A stretch of 64,000 nt of DNA from Salinisphaera sp963835375. GTDB taxonomy: Bacteria; Pseudomonadota; Gammaproteobacteria; Nevskiales; Salinisphaeraceae. The notes beneath the pieces are model-generated. The model saw only the letters and a list, made by a program, of their open reading frames with translations, was not told the DNA's origin and ran no database searches. Below are positions 39,824 to 49,824 of the stretch, in pieces. The stretch is from positions 248,001 to 312,000 of the forward strand of contig CAWIGB010000038.1 in assembly GCA_963835375.1 (NCBI GenBank), written 5' to 3'. How positions within the stretch are numbered: position 1 is the stretch's first letter; each line of letters opens with the position of its first letter. Position numbers and translations under genes: made by a program.

Positions 39824-41124
39824 ATGGGTAAACGGGTCATCGTCATCGGCAGCCAATGGGGCGATGAGGGCAAGGGCAAGATCGTCGATCTGCTCACCGA
39901 TCGCACCCGGCACGTCGTGCGCTTTCAGGGCGGCCACAACGCCGGGCATACGCTCGTCATCAACGGCGAGAAGACGATTCTGCGGCTGATTCCGTCGGGG
40001 ATTCTGCACGACGGCGTGACGTGCTATATCGGCAACGGCGTGGTGCTGTCGCCCGACGCCTTGCTGGAGGAGATGGCCGAGCTCGACGCCCGCGGCGTGC
40101 CGGTGCGCGACAAGCTGCGGATCAGCCCGGCCTGTCCGCTGATCCTTCCGTATCACGTCGCACTCGACAAGGCACGCGAGGCCGCGCGCGGCAAGACCGC
40201 CATCGGGACCACCGGGCGCGGCATCGGCCCGGCCTACGAAGACAAGGTCGCCCGGCGCGCGGTGCGCGTATCCGATCTGTTCCGGCGCGAACTGCTGGCC
40301 TCCAAGCTGGGCGAGGCGCTCGATTTTCATAATTTCGTGCTCAAGAACTATCTCGGCCAGTCGCCGGTCGATTTCCAGCAGACGCTCGACCAGGCTCTCG
40401 AGCATGCCGAGCAGATCCGGCCGATGGTCGCCGACGTCGTCGAGTTGCTGCGCCAGGCCTACGTGGCCGATGAATCGATCCTGTTCGAGGGCGCCCAGGG
40501 CGCGCTGCTCGATGTGGACCACGGCACCTATCCGTTCGTGACGTCGTCGAATACCACCGCGGGCGGGGCCTCGACGGGCTCGGGCGTCGGCCCGACCTAT
40601 TTCGATTACGTGCTGGGCGTGGTCAAGGCGTACACCACGCGCGTCGGCTCGGGGCCGTTCCCGACCGAACTGGACGACCACTACGGCAAGCACCTGGCCG
40701 ACAAGGGCGCCGAGTTCGGCGCGGTGACGGGCCGGCCGCGTCGCTGTGGCTGGTTCGATGCGGTCGGCCTGCGCCGTGCAGCCTTCAACAACAGTCTGTC
40801 GGGCCTGTGCATCACCAAGCTCGACGTGCTCGACGGACTCGATGCGATCCAGCTCTGCACCGGCTATCGCTGCGGTGACGACAATACTGAGCGTGCCGCC
40901 GGCCGGGTGCCGAGGCCCTGGCCAGCTGCGAGCCGATCTACGAGGAGATGCCGGGCTGGAAGGAATCCACCGTCGGCTTGCGCGATTACAACGCCTTGCC
41001 GGCGAATGCGCGCGCGTATCTGGATCGGCTGGCCGAGATCACCGGCGTGCCGATCGATATCGTGTCCACCGGTCCGGATCGGGCCGATACCATCGTGCTG
41101 CGTCATCCGTTGGCCGACGACTGA
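39824..41124 (+). CDS. purA: Adenylosuccinate synthetase (two frameshifts near the end)
   Basis: PurA joins IMP and aspartate using GTP, the first step from IMP to AMP. The GTP-binding start VIGSQWGDEGKGKIVDLL, the IMP-site motif QGGHNAGHT and the region FEGAQGALLDVDHGTYPFVT are intact, as is GVGPTYFDYVLGVVKAYTTR. The frame is open for some 350 residues. Two shifts near 40883 and 40910 then lead to a normal C-terminus (YEEMPGWKESTVGLRDYNAL ... ADTIVLRHPLADD) with TGA at 41122-41124. Confidence 0.92.
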
Positions 41125-41296
41125 TCCGGGCCCGGCGGGCGATGTGGCACTGGCTTCGTCGCTCGTGCCGCGTCCGCGGGCACGCCATGCCGGCTTGTCG
41201 ACGCGGCCGGGCCGGGTCTGGTACGGAAACTGCGGAGCCGATCCGCTGACTGCGTCGGCTCTGTGGTCCGGGTCGCCATCACAGGAGCATGCATCG

Positions 41297-42656
41297 ATGA
41301 CTCAGCCCAGCGCCGACGCCGCGACCGCCACAACCGATCGCGATCCGGTGGCTCGTTTCTTCGAGTTCGATCGCGAGGGCACCAAGTTACCGGCGCGAGA
41401 TCGTCGGTGGGGTCACCACGTTTCTGGCCATGGCCTACATCATGTTCGTCAATCCGAGCATTCTCTCGGCGGCGGGCATGGACCAGGGCGCGGTATTCAC
41501 GGCCACGGCGCTGGCCTCGATCGTCGGTTGTCTGCTGATGGCGCTGGTGGCCCGTTACCCGGTCGGCATTGCGCCCAGCATGGGGCTGAACGCGTTCTTT
41601 GCCTACTCGGTGGTGCTCGGCATGGGCGTGCCGTGGCAGACCGCGCTGGTCGGCGTGCTGTTTTCCGGTCTGATCTTCGTGCTGATCACCGTGCTGCGGC
41701 TGCGCGAGATGATTCTCGATGCCATTCCGGTCGATCTGAAAATGGCTTCGGCCTGCGGTATCGGTCTGTTCATCGCGCTGATCGGCTTCGAGGATTCGGG
41801 CATCGTGGTCAACAACAAGGCCACCCTGGTCACGCTGGGTGATCTGACATCGCCGGCGACGCTGCTGACGGTGTTCGGCCTGTTCGCGTCGATCGTGCTG
41901 ATGTTGCGTCGCCTGCCGGGTGCGATCTTCTTCGGCATGGTGCTCACCGCGCTGCTCGGCATGCTCACCGGGGTGATCGATGCCCCGCATGCCATCGTCG
42001 GCCAGGTGCCCAGTGTGGCGCCGGTTTTCGGCGTCGCCATCACCCAGTTGTTCGATGCGCCCGGCCAGGTATTCACGCTCAATCTGCTGGTGGTGGTCCT
42101 GACTTTTCTGTTCGTCGAATTCTTCGACACCGCGGGCACATTGATGGCGGTGGCGACAAAGGCCGGGCTCATCGAGGGCAATCGCATCCGCCGTTCGCGT
42201 CAGGCGCTGCTCGCGGATTCGGGATCGGTCGTGGCGTCGGCGGTGATCGGAACTTCGCCGACCACGTCCTATATCGAATCCACGGCCGGCGTCGCCTCGG
42301 GCGCCCGTACCGGCTTCGCATCGCTGGTCACGGCGGTGCTGTTCGTGCTGGCGCTGTTCTTCTCGCCGCTGCTGTCGGTGGTGACCTCGAGCGTGACCGC
42401 GCCGGCGCTCATCATCGTCGGCGTGCTCATGGTGTCGTCGCTGGGCGAGATCGACTGGCAGCGTCTTGAAATCGCCGTGCCCGCCTTCTTGACGTTGATC
42501 ACCATGCCGGTGACTTACAGTATCGCCAACGGGATCGCGCTCGGCCTGGTGGTTTATCCGGTCACCATGGTGGTGAGCGGAAGAGGGCGTGAACTGCACC
42601 CGATTCTCTATGCGCTGTTCGTGGTCTTTGTCGGCTACTTCGCGTTTCTGGCCTGA
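41297..42656 (+). CDS. NCS2/AzgA-type purine permease (one frameshift)
   Basis: This membrane transporter of about 452 residues and 12 or more helices belongs to the AzgA branch of the nucleobase:cation symporters. The hallmarks are GIAPSMGLNAFFAYSVVLG, FVEFFDTAGTLMAVATKAG and the double-serine/threonine region IGTSPTTSYIESTAGVASG. It likely imports hypoxanthine, guanine or adenine by proton symport, which fits its place next to purA. The start MTQPSADAA has an AGGAG site. One extra base near 41392 shifts the frame, after which REIVGGVTTFLAMAYIMFVN follows. Confidence 0.85.
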
Positions 42657-42672
42657 CCCCTCGGGCCGGCTC

Positions 42673-44098
42673 TCAGAGCAGGATGAGCCGGTCGCGGCCA
42701 GCGGTCTTGGCCTGATAGAGCGCGCGATCGGCCCGGTTCACGATGTCGTCGATGTCTTCGTTGCAGTCGGTCAATGTGAGCCCGGCACTGGCCGACAGCG
42801 CAATGCGACGCGCCCCCGACGTGAAATTCGCAGAGCGCAGCGCGCCGAGTAGGCGCTCGACCACCCGCGTAGCCGTCTCGACCGAGGCATCCGGCAGCAG
42901 CAATAGAAATTCCTCGCCGCCCCAGCGACCGAGGATGTCGGTGCCACGCAGTCGTTCCATTGCGTGCCCGGCAAAAAATTGCAATGCCGCGTCTCCGGTG
43001 GCATGGCCGTAACGGTCGTTGATCTGTTTGAAGTGATCGAAGTCGAACAGCGCGATTCCGAGTGAGCGGCCGTGTCGACGTCCGCGGTCGAGTTCGCGGC
43101 GGATGCGGCTCGGTGAGTTCGCGGCGATTGCCCAGGCCCGTGAGTTCATCCTGACTCGCTACGCGCTGCAGCCGTTCATGTGCTTCGCACAATTCGCGCA
43201 GCGCCTCGTTGCGGTCCATCTCGTGGCTCAACCACTGCCCGAACATACTGACCAGCTTGAGATGATGGTCCGTGAATTCGGTGGTCGATTCGCGAACTGG
43301 AGAAGCCGATCGCGCCCACGAACCTGCCTCGGATATGCAGCGGCGCGCCGATATACGATGCGATACCGAAACGCTGGTAGGCCGGGTGGTCACAGATCTC
43401 CGGATGGGTGGAGCGATCGACTGCATACGGGCCGCGTCGCGACACGATCTCGAAGCAATGCGTCTCCCGAGCATCATAGATCTGGCCGGCACGGACAGAG
43501 TCGTGGGCATCGACCGCGTCCAGCACCTCGTAGCGCTCGTTCTCGATCCGGCTGACAACGCCCAGCGGCATGCCGAAATACTCGCAGCCGAGCTGCAGAA
43601 TGGCATGGCGCGACTGCTCGAACGAAAGGTCGGGGTTCGAGCTGACTGCGTAGAGCCGCTCCAGCACTTTGTCACTGGCCAACTTCTCGGTGACATCGCG
43701 GATGATCGCCATGAAAAGCGTCACCCGGCCCTTGCTGTCGTTGATCGGGCCACCGATGGTTTCCCCGGTGAAAGTGCTTCCATCATGTCGGCGGTAACGC
43801 ACGAGATATTGATGGTGGCGGCGCGTTGGCCTGCAGGTTGAAGCGTTTTTCGCCCTGTTCGACGAAATCGATCTCGTTGGCGTAGATGATGGTGCTCGGC
43901 TGGCCGACCAGGTCTTCCTTGTTGCAGCGGAACAACCTTGTGGCTGCAGCGTTGACCATCGCGAGGCGGCGTTCCGGGCTCCCGATAATGACCGCTTCGG
44001 GCAGATCCTCGAACAGATGCTCGAGGATCAGGTCGGGCGGACACATTGTCGCGCGGCAGATCGAGGGGCAGTCGAGGGGGCGGTATCGAATCGGTCAT
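42673..44098 (-). CDS. PAS-GAF-GGDEF diguanylate cyclase (about four frameshifts)
   Basis: This signalling enzyme of about 470 residues probably makes cyclic di-GMP. A PAS domain (ILEHLFEDLPEAVIIGSPER...) is followed by a PAC-like stretch, a GAF domain (SRIENERYEVLDAVDAHDSV, FGIASYIGAPLHIRGRFVGA) and a GGDEF domain with an intact active-site loop GRWGGEEFLLLLP. An RxxD product-inhibition site (RGTD) stands five residues before GGEEF. Shifts lie near 44050, 43815, 43300 and 43108. The start is ATG 44098 (MTDSIPPPRLPLDLPRD). No membrane segment is seen, so it is likely cytoplasmic. It converges with the permease gene. Confidence 0.82.
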
Positions 44099-44246
44099 GC
44101 AGGTCGCTTCACGGCGATCGCGCATCGCGCGATCGATGGGCGGAGGCCTCAGTTTAAATGCCGATACATCGGTTGAACGTACGAAACGAATCGAAGCCTT
44201 GAGGCCGCCGCCGGCCGGGCGCGCGTGTGGCGTCGAAAGCGCCCAA

Positions 44247-44280
44247 CAAAAAAGGGCATAGAGAAAGACTCTATGCCCTT
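44247..44280 (-). terminator. Rho-independent terminator after tRNA-Asn
   Basis: A 12-bp perfect stem (AAGGGCATAGAG at 44252-44263 with CTCTATGCCCTT at 44269-44280) is followed on the minus strand by a T-run (A-run at 44248-44253). It lies 6 bases beyond the 3' end of the tRNA gene and ends its transcript. Confidence 0.85.
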
Positions 44281-44286
44281 GCTGTC

Positions 44287-44362
44287 TGGCTCCCCGGGAC
44301 GGGCTCGAACCGCCGACCTAGTGATTAACAGTCACCCGCTCTACCAACTGAGCTACCGGGGA
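44287..44362 (-). tRNA. tRNA-Asn (GTT)
   Basis: Seventy-six bases fold as a full cloverleaf on the minus strand: acceptor TCCCCGG with the matching 3' strand, D-arm with GCTCAGTTGGTAGAGC, anticodon loop CTGTTAA with anticodon GTT, and T-arm with GGTTCGAGCC. The CCA end is encoded. Confidence 0.95.
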
Positions 44363-44394
44363 TTATCTTCACCGCTTGGCGGCGAAGGACGCGT

Positions 44395-44423
44395 ATCCTA
44401 GGGGATGAAATCCCGCTTGGCAA
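44395..44423 (-). promoter_or_regulatory. Sigma-70 promoter of tRNA-Asn
   Basis: On the minus strand TTGCCA (44418-44423) and TAGGAT (44395-44400) are separated by exactly 17 bases, and the -10 box ends 32 bases before the tRNA. This fits a housekeeping-sigma promoter. Confidence 0.55.
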
Positions 44424-44568
44424 GCCTGTGCCGGCAAATCGGTTCCCGCGCAGGTATTCGGTCGATTCCATGCGCACGCAGAGTGCGCGCCGATGCATCG
44501 ACGAAGGCGCCCCGGGTACGTATCCAAATGCCTTGTAATCGCCCGTCTCCGGGCCAATGGTTGGAGCT

Positions 44569-46587
44569 ATGAGCAACGGACTGCAACTCAAAGCGGACTG
44601 GGCGCCGGCGGGCGATCAGCCGACGGCGATCGAGGGCTTGGTCGAAGGGCTCAACGACGGCCTTGCGCATCAGGTACTGTTGGGCGTGACCGGGTCCGGC
44701 AAGACCTTCACCATGGCCAATGTCGCCATGCAGGCGAATCGGCCGATGCTGATCATGGCGCCCAACAAGACCCTGGCCGCCCAACTCTACGGCGAAATGA
44801 AGGAGTTCTTCCCGGACAACGCGGTGGAGTACTTCGTCTCCTACTACGATTACTATCAGCCCGAGGCCTACGTGCCGTCGTCGGATACCTTCATCGAGAA
44901 GGACTCCTCGATGAACGAGCACATCGAGCAGATGCGCCTTTCGGCGACCAAGGCGCTGATCGAGCGCCGCGATACGATCGTGGTGGCCTCGGTATCGGCA
45001 ATTTATGGCCTGGGCGATCCGCAGGCGTATTTCGCGATGGTGCTGCATCTGGACGAGGGCGAGCAGATCGGCCAGCGCGATCTGGTCAAGCGGCTGACCG
45101 AGCTGCAGTACACCCGCAACGATATGACGCTCGAACGTGGTACCTATCGCGTGCGCGGCGAGATCATCGACGTCTTTCCCGCCGAGGAGGACGAAGAGGC
45201 GGTACGCATCGAGCTGTTCGATGACGAGATCGAGCGCCTGTCGTTCTTCGATCCGCTGACCGGAACGGTGAACCGCAAGGTGCCGCGCCTGACGATCTAT
45301 CCGAAGACCCATTACGTCACTCCGCGCGAGCGCATCGTCGGTGCGATGGATTCGATCAAGGCCGAGATGCAGGAGCGGGTGAAGTATTTCCAGTCGGTGG
45401 GCAAGCTGATCGAGGCCCAGCGCATCGAGCAGCGCACCCTGTTCGATCTGGAGATGATCAACGAGATCGGCTTCTGTTCCGGCATCGAGAACTATTCGCG
45501 CTATCTGTCCGGGCGCGCGCCGGGCGAGCCGCCGCCGTGTCTGCTGGATTACCTGCCGGACGACGCGATCATGGTGCTGGACGAGTCGCATGTGACCGTC
45601 CCGCAGATCGGCGGTATGTACAAGGGCGACCGGGCGCGCAAGGAAACGCTGGTCGAGTACGGTTTCCGGCTGCCGTCGGCGCTGGACAACCGACCGCTCA
45701 AGTTCGAGGAGTTCGAGCGGGTGGCGCCGCAGCTGATCTATGTGTCCGCGACGCCGGGGCCGTATGAACTGGAGCACACCGACAATACGGTCGAACAGGT
45801 CGTGCGGCCGACCGGGCTGGTGGATCCGGAAGTCGAGATTCGTCCGGCCGAGACCCAGGTCGACGATCTGCTGTCCGAGATCCGGACCGTTGTCACCAGG
45901 CAGCAGCGCGTGCTGGTCACCACGCTCACCAAGCGCATGGCCGAGGATTTGACGGAATACCTGCACGAGGCCGGGGTGGCGGTGCGCTATCTGCACTCGG
46001 ATATCGAGACCGTCGAGCGCAGCGAGATCATCCGCGATCTGCGCCTTGGCGAGTTCGACGTACTGGTGGGCATCAATCTGTTGCGCGAGGGCCTGGATAT
46101 TCCCGAGGTCGCGCTGGTGGGCGTGCTCGACGCCGACAAGGAAGGCTTCCTGCGTGCCGAGCGTTCGTTGATCCAGACCATGGGCCGTGCGGCGCGCAAC
46201 GTCGACGGTCGGGCGATTCTCTATGCTGATCAGATCACCGGCTCCATGCGCCGCGCGATAGATGAGACCGAACGCCGCCGGGCCAAGCAGATCGCCTTCA
46301 ACGAAGAGCATGGCATTACGCCGAAGACGATCCAGAAGGCGGTCGCCGATGTCATGCGCCACGGCTACGAGGACTACAGTCAGGTCAAGGAGAAGAAGAA
46401 GGTCGCGGAGGTCGGCGCGGACTACGCCAAGATGTCGGCCACTCAGCTGGCCAAGGAGATCGAGAAGCTCGAGAAGCAGATGTTCAAGCATGCCGAGAAT
46501 CTCGAATTCGAAGAGGCCGGCAAGATCCGCGACCAGATCGGCAAGATCCGCGAGCATGCCCTCGAGTTGCCGGCGAAGGTCGGGTAG
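44569..46587 (+). CDS. uvrB: Excinuclease ABC subunit B
   Basis: UvrB is the damage-verifying helicase-like subunit of nucleotide excision repair. The 672-residue protein has the Walker A region LLGVTGSGKTFTMANV, the beta-hairpin region EYFVSYYDYYQPEAYVPSSD, helicase motifs including VLDESHVTVPQIGGMYKGDR, and the C-terminal UVR motif (LEKQMFKHAENLEFEEAGKI). The frame is intact throughout. GGAG precedes the ATG at 44569. It is divergent from tRNA-Asn. Confidence 0.95.
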   Translation: MSNGLQLKADWAPAGDQPTAIEGLVEGLNDGLAHQVLLGVTGSGKTFTMANVAMQANRPMLIMAPNKTLAAQLYGEMKEFFPDNAVEYFVSYYDYYQPEAYVPSSDTFIEKDSSMNEHIEQMRLSATKALIERRDTIVVASVSAIYGLGDPQAYFAMVLHLDEGEQIGQRDLVKRLTELQYTRNDMTLERGTYRVRGEIIDVFPAEEDEEAVRIELFDDEIERLSFFDPLTGTVNRKVPRLTIYPKTHYVTPRERIVGAMDSIKAEMQERVKYFQSVGKLIEAQRIEQRTLFDLEMINEIGFCSGIENYSRYLSGRAPGEPPPCLLDYLPDDAIMVLDESHVTVPQIGGMYKGDRARKETLVEYGFRLPSALDNRPLKFEEFERVAPQLIYVSATPGPYELEHTDNTVEQVVRPTGLVDPEVEIRPAETQVDDLLSEIRTVVTRQQRVLVTTLTKRMAEDLTEYLHEAGVAVRYLHSDIETVERSEIIRDLRLGEFDVLVGINLLREGLDIPEVALVGVLDADKEGFLRAERSLIQTMGRAARNVDGRAILYADQITGSMRRAIDETERRRAKQIAFNEEHGITPKTIQKAVADVMRHGYEDYSQVKEKKKVAEVGADYAKMSATQLAKEIEKLEKQMFKHAENLEFEEAGKIRDQIGKIREHALELPAKVG

Positions 46588-46718
46588 CAGTGGCCCGACC
46601 GACTGTCGTCGGTCGGTGCCGGCCGGCGTGTCTGGAGCGCGCGCCCGGGCGGGGAGCGTCGCATCAGCTCGATGTGGCTGCGTTGGTACCCCGGTGTCGA
46701 GGGGCTGCAAAAAAATGC

Positions 46719-46747
46719 TTGCCTCGGCAGTCCAACATCGGTATTGT
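46719..46747 (+). promoter_or_regulatory. Sigma-70 promoter of tRNA-Val
   Basis: TTGCCT (46719-46724) and TATTGT (46742-46747) are 17 bases apart and end 13 bases before the tRNA gene. This fits a promoter for a stable RNA. Confidence 0.6.
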
Positions 46748-46760
46748 CTCGCACCTCGAT

Positions 46761-46837
<77 letters not shown>

Positions 46838-46848
46838 GATATCGAATC

Positions 46849-46880
46849 AGCCGTCGGCTCCTGCCGGCGGCTTTTTGTTT
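46849..46880 (+). terminator. Rho-independent terminator after tRNA-Val
   Basis: An inverted repeat, AGCCGTCGGC with GCCGGCGGCT (a single T-G pair in the stem), is followed by TTTTTGTTTT shortly after the tRNA 3' end. Confidence 0.75.
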
Positions 46881-46948
46881 TCAGCGGTCCGCAATGGGCC
46901 GGCCATGCATGCGGCTCTTCGTATCGGCCGCCACTGACAGGACACGCG

Positions 46949-48856
46949 ATGCCCGCCATCACGCTTCCCGACGGGACCGTCAAGCAGTTCGACCAGGCCG
47001 TGACCGGCATGCAGGTCGCCGAATCGATCGGCGCCGGCCTGGCCAAGGCCACGCTTGCCGCGCGCATCGACGGCGAACTTGCCGATGCCTCGGTGCCGAT
47101 CGATCACGACGCCAGTGTGGCGCTCGTCACCGCTCGCGAACAGGATGGGCTGGATATCATCCGGCATTCCTGCGCGCATCTGCTGGGCCAGGCCCTCAAG
47201 ACGATGTATCCCGATGTTCAGATGGCGATCGGGCCGGTCATCGAGGATGGGTTCTATTACGACATCAACATCGGCCGCGCGCTGACGCCCGAGGATCTCG
47301 AGGCGATCGAGGCGCGCATGCACGAACTGGCCAAGCGCGACCACGAAGTGATTCGTGAAGTGGTCACGCGCGACAAGGCGCTGGCGACTTTTGTCGATCG
47401 CAACGAGCCCTACAAGCAGGCGATCGTTCGCGAGATTCCCGAAGGCGAGACGATCGCGCTGTATCACCACGAAGACTACGTGGACATGTGCAAGGGGCCG
47501 CACGTACCCAACTCGCGCCACCTGCGCGCCTTCAAGCTGATGAGCCTGGCTGGCGCCTACTGGCGCGGCGATTCCGACAACGAGATGCTGACGCGCATCT
47601 ATGGCACCGCCTGGGCCAGCGAAAAGGATCTCAAGGCCCATCTGGCGTTCCTCGAGGAAGCCAAGAAGCGCGACCATCGGCTGATCGCCCGCAAGCAGGA
47701 TCTCTTCCATATTCAGGAAGAGGCGCCGGGCATGATCTTCTGGCACGACCGCGGCTGGCAGATCTATCTGCAGATCACCGACTATATCCGTGCGCGCCTG
47801 GACCGCGAGGGCTACAAGGAAGTCCACACGCCCTCGCTGATCGATCTGTCGCTGTGGGAGAAATCCGGCCACGCGGAGAAGTTCGCCGACGACATGTTCA
47901 TCACCGGCTCGGAGGATCGCCAGTTCGCGGTCAAGCCGATGAACTGCCCGGCGCACGTCCAGATCTACAACCGCGGCCTGAAGAGCTACCGCGATCTGCC
48001 GCTGCGGCTGGCCGAGTTCGGCTCCTGCCATCGCAACGAGGCCTCGGGCACGCTGCATGGCCTGATGCGCGTGCGCGGGTTCACGCAGGACGACGCGCAT
48101 ATCTTCTGCACCGAGGCACAGATCGGTGAAGAAGTCTCGAAGTTCACGGACCTGCTGTACGAGGTCTATGCCGACTTCGGCTTCGACGAGGTGTTGATCA
48201 AGCTGTCGACGCGTCCGGACAAGCGCGTCGGCTCCGACGCGATCTGGGACAAGTCCGAGGCCGCGTTGCAGAAGTGCCTCGAGGACAAGGGGCTGGATTT
48301 CGAATTGCAGCCGGGCGAGGGCGCCTTCTACGGGCCCAAGATCGAGTTCTCGCTGCGCGATTGCCTGAATCGCGTCTGGCAGCTGGGTACCATGCAGCTC
48401 GATTTCTCCATGCCGGAGCGCCTCGGGGCCGAATACGTCGATGAAAACGGCGATCGGCAGGTGCCGGTGATGCTGCACCGGGCGATCCTGGGATCGCTCG
48501 AGCGCTTCATCGGTATTCTCATCGAACACCATGCCGGGTCGATGCCGGTCTGGCTGTCGCCCACGCAGGCGGTTATTCTGAACATCACCGATGCGCAGGC
48601 CGGTTATGCATCGGAGCTGGCCGATACCCTGCGGGATGCCGGCCTCCGAGTCGATACGGACTTGAGAAATGAGAAAGTCGGCTACAAGATCAGGGAACAC
48701 ACGATGCAACGTGTGCCTTATCTGCTGGTAGTCGGTGATCGCGAGATGTCTGATGGCGCGGTGGCCGTTCGTACCCGGAACGGCGAAGACCTCGGCGCCA
48801 TGCCGGTGGCCGACTTCGTCGAACGTGCGACCACGCAGATCAAGAATCGAGAATGA
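46949..48856 (+). CDS. thrS: Threonine--tRNA ligase
   Basis: This class II synthetase of 635 residues charges tRNA-Thr. An N-terminal TGS domain starts MPAITLPDGTVKQFDQA. The editing domain carries the HxxxH motif in IRHSCAHLLGQAL. The catalytic core includes the zinc/active-site region AVKPMNCPAHVQIYNRGL and class II motif 2 (FGSCHRNEASGTLHGLMRVR), followed by the anticodon-binding domain ending NRE. The frame is intact. It heads the conserved thrS-infC-rpmI-rplT-pheS-pheT-ihfA order. Confidence 0.95.
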   Translation: MPAITLPDGTVKQFDQAVTGMQVAESIGAGLAKATLAARIDGELADASVPIDHDASVALVTAREQDGLDIIRHSCAHLLGQALKTMYPDVQMAIGPVIEDGFYYDINIGRALTPEDLEAIEARMHELAKRDHEVIREVVTRDKALATFVDRNEPYKQAIVREIPEGETIALYHHEDYVDMCKGPHVPNSRHLRAFKLMSLAGAYWRGDSDNEMLTRIYGTAWASEKDLKAHLAFLEEAKKRDHRLIARKQDLFHIQEEAPGMIFWHDRGWQIYLQITDYIRARLDREGYKEVHTPSLIDLSLWEKSGHAEKFADDMFITGSEDRQFAVKPMNCPAHVQIYNRGLKSYRDLPLRLAEFGSCHRNEASGTLHGLMRVRGFTQDDAHIFCTEAQIGEEVSKFTDLLYEVYADFGFDEVLIKLSTRPDKRVGSDAIWDKSEAALQKCLEDKGLDFELQPGEGAFYGPKIEFSLRDCLNRVWQLGTMQLDFSMPERLGAEYVDENGDRQVPVMLHRAILGSLERFIGILIEHHAGSMPVWLSPTQAVILNITDAQAGYASELADTLRDAGLRVDTDLRNEKVGYKIREHTMQRVPYLLVVGDREMSDGAVAVRTRNGEDLGAMPVADFVERATTQIKNRE

Positions 48857-48877
48857 ACCCAACAATCCGGTGGTATC

Positions 48878-48936
48878 CGCGCGAGTTTTTATATATACTC
48901 GCGCGCTTTACGCCCGCCGATTTCATCGGTCGGGCG
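48878..48936 (+). promoter_or_regulatory. Two stem-loops in the thrS-infC leader
   Basis: Two hairpins lie between the thrS stop and the infC Shine-Dalgarno. The first has a 9-bp stem (CGCGCGAGT at 48878-48886 with ACTCGCGCG at 48897-48905) and an AT-rich loop. The second pairs CGCCCGCCGAT (48911-48921) with ATCGGTCGGGCG (48925-48936) across one bulged T. They could act as an RNA leader, a processing site or part of a promoter/attenuator. Confidence 0.45.
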
Positions 48937-48951
48937 TGACACCGGCTTAGC

Positions 48952-48970
48952 AAGGAGGACGTCGACAATC
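48952..48970 (+). promoter_or_regulatory. Consensus Shine-Dalgarno before a non-canonical ATC start of infC
   Basis: AAGGAGG (48952-48958) is a full consensus ribosome site. Nine bases later comes ATC (48968-48970), in frame with all the conserved IF3 sequence, and there is no ATG, GTG or TTG in frame near it. Confidence 0.7.
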
Positions 48971-49507
48971 GCTGCTGCACAAAAAGATCGCCGAAACGAG
49001 GCGATCACTGCGCGGGAAGTTCGAGTCATCGATCCCGAAGGTGAACAGGTTGGCATCATGCCGATCGAAGAGGCGCTGGCCAAGGCCGGCGAGTATGATC
49101 TCGACCTCGTCGAGGTGTCGCCGAATGCGAGCCCGCCGGTAACCCGGATCATGGACTACGGCAAGCACGTCTTCGAGAAGAAGAAGACGCAGCAGGCCGG
49201 TAAGTCCAAGCAGAAGCAGACGCAGCTCAAGGAAGTGAAGTTTCGCCCCGGAACCGACAAGGGCGACTACAACATCAAGCTGCGCAAGCTGAAAGAGTTT
49301 CTGGAAGAAGGGGACAAGATCAAGATCACGCTGCGTTTTCGCGGTCGTGAAATGGCCCACCAGGAACTCGGCATGGAATTGATGGAGCACGTCCAGTCCG
49401 ACCTGGAGGAATGGGCCACGGTGGAGCAGCGCCCCGAAATGCAGGGCCGGCTGATGACCATGGTCATGTCCCCGGTCAAGGGCGTGCCCCGGAACAGCAA
49501 GAAATAG
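48968..49507 (+). CDS. infC: Translation initiation factor IF-3
   Basis: IF3 binds the 30S subunit and discriminates against wrong start codons. The protein starting at ATC 48968 is 179 residues, the normal IF3 length. The N-domain contains ITAREVRVIDPEGEQVGIMP and RIMDYGKHVFEKKK; the linker is Lys-rich; the C-domain contains KEVKFRPGTDKGDYNIKLRK and IKITLRFRGREMAHQELGME. Starting at the ATG at 49058 would remove 30 conserved residues. Rare AUU-type start codons are the known basis of IF3 autoregulation in Escherichia coli, so an AUC start here would serve the same feedback. Confidence 0.93.
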   Translation: MAAAQKDRRNEAITAREVRVIDPEGEQVGIMPIEEALAKAGEYDLDLVEVSPNASPPVTRIMDYGKHVFEKKKTQQAGKSKQKQTQLKEVKFRPGTDKGDYNIKLRKLKEFLEEGDKIKITLRFRGREMAHQELGMELMEHVQSDLEEWATVEQRPEMQGRLMTMVMSPVKGVPRNSKK

Positions 49508-49547
49508 CGGCGTAATCGCCTAAAGTCCGAGTCGAGAAGAGAGTCGT

Positions 49548-49745
49548 ATGCCCAAGATCAAGACAAATCGCGGCGCCGCCAAGCGCTTGAAGCGCACCGG
49601 CAGCGGCAAGCTCAAGCGCGCTCGCGCCTTCGGTAATCATATTCTGACCAAGAAGGCGCCCAAGCGTAAGCAGCGCCTGGCCAAGAGCGCACTCGTCGAC
49701 AAGGCGGATCAACGCCCGATGGAGCGTCTGCTGCCCTATAAGTAG
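49548..49745 (+). CDS. rpmI: 50S ribosomal protein L35
   Basis: This 65-residue basic protein has the L35 signature: it begins PKIKTNRGAAKRLKRTGSGK and ends with ...MERLLPYK. It lies 40 bases after infC and 79 bases before rplT, the invariant order for this operon. Confidence 0.95.
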   Translation: MPKIKTNRGAAKRLKRTGSGKLKRARAFGNHILTKKAPKRKQRLAKSALVDKADQRPMERLLPYK

Positions 49746-49824
49746 GGTGCGGTCGGAGCTTCGGTACTCATAGCGCGCCTACCCGGGCGCGCTTTCCAAT
49801 GGATTCACAACAGGAAGCGCGAAA

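Noticed and set aside
44398..46710. 770-residue open frame on the minus strand opposite uvrB
   Set aside because: It is the antisense shadow of an intact, highly conserved uvrB; GC-rich codon use keeps the opposite strand open. The translation is rich in Arg, His and Asp and lacks recognisable motifs.
46847..48865. 672-residue open frame on the minus strand opposite thrS
   Set aside because: Shadow of thrS; no ribosome site, no family resemblance, same antisense composition bias.
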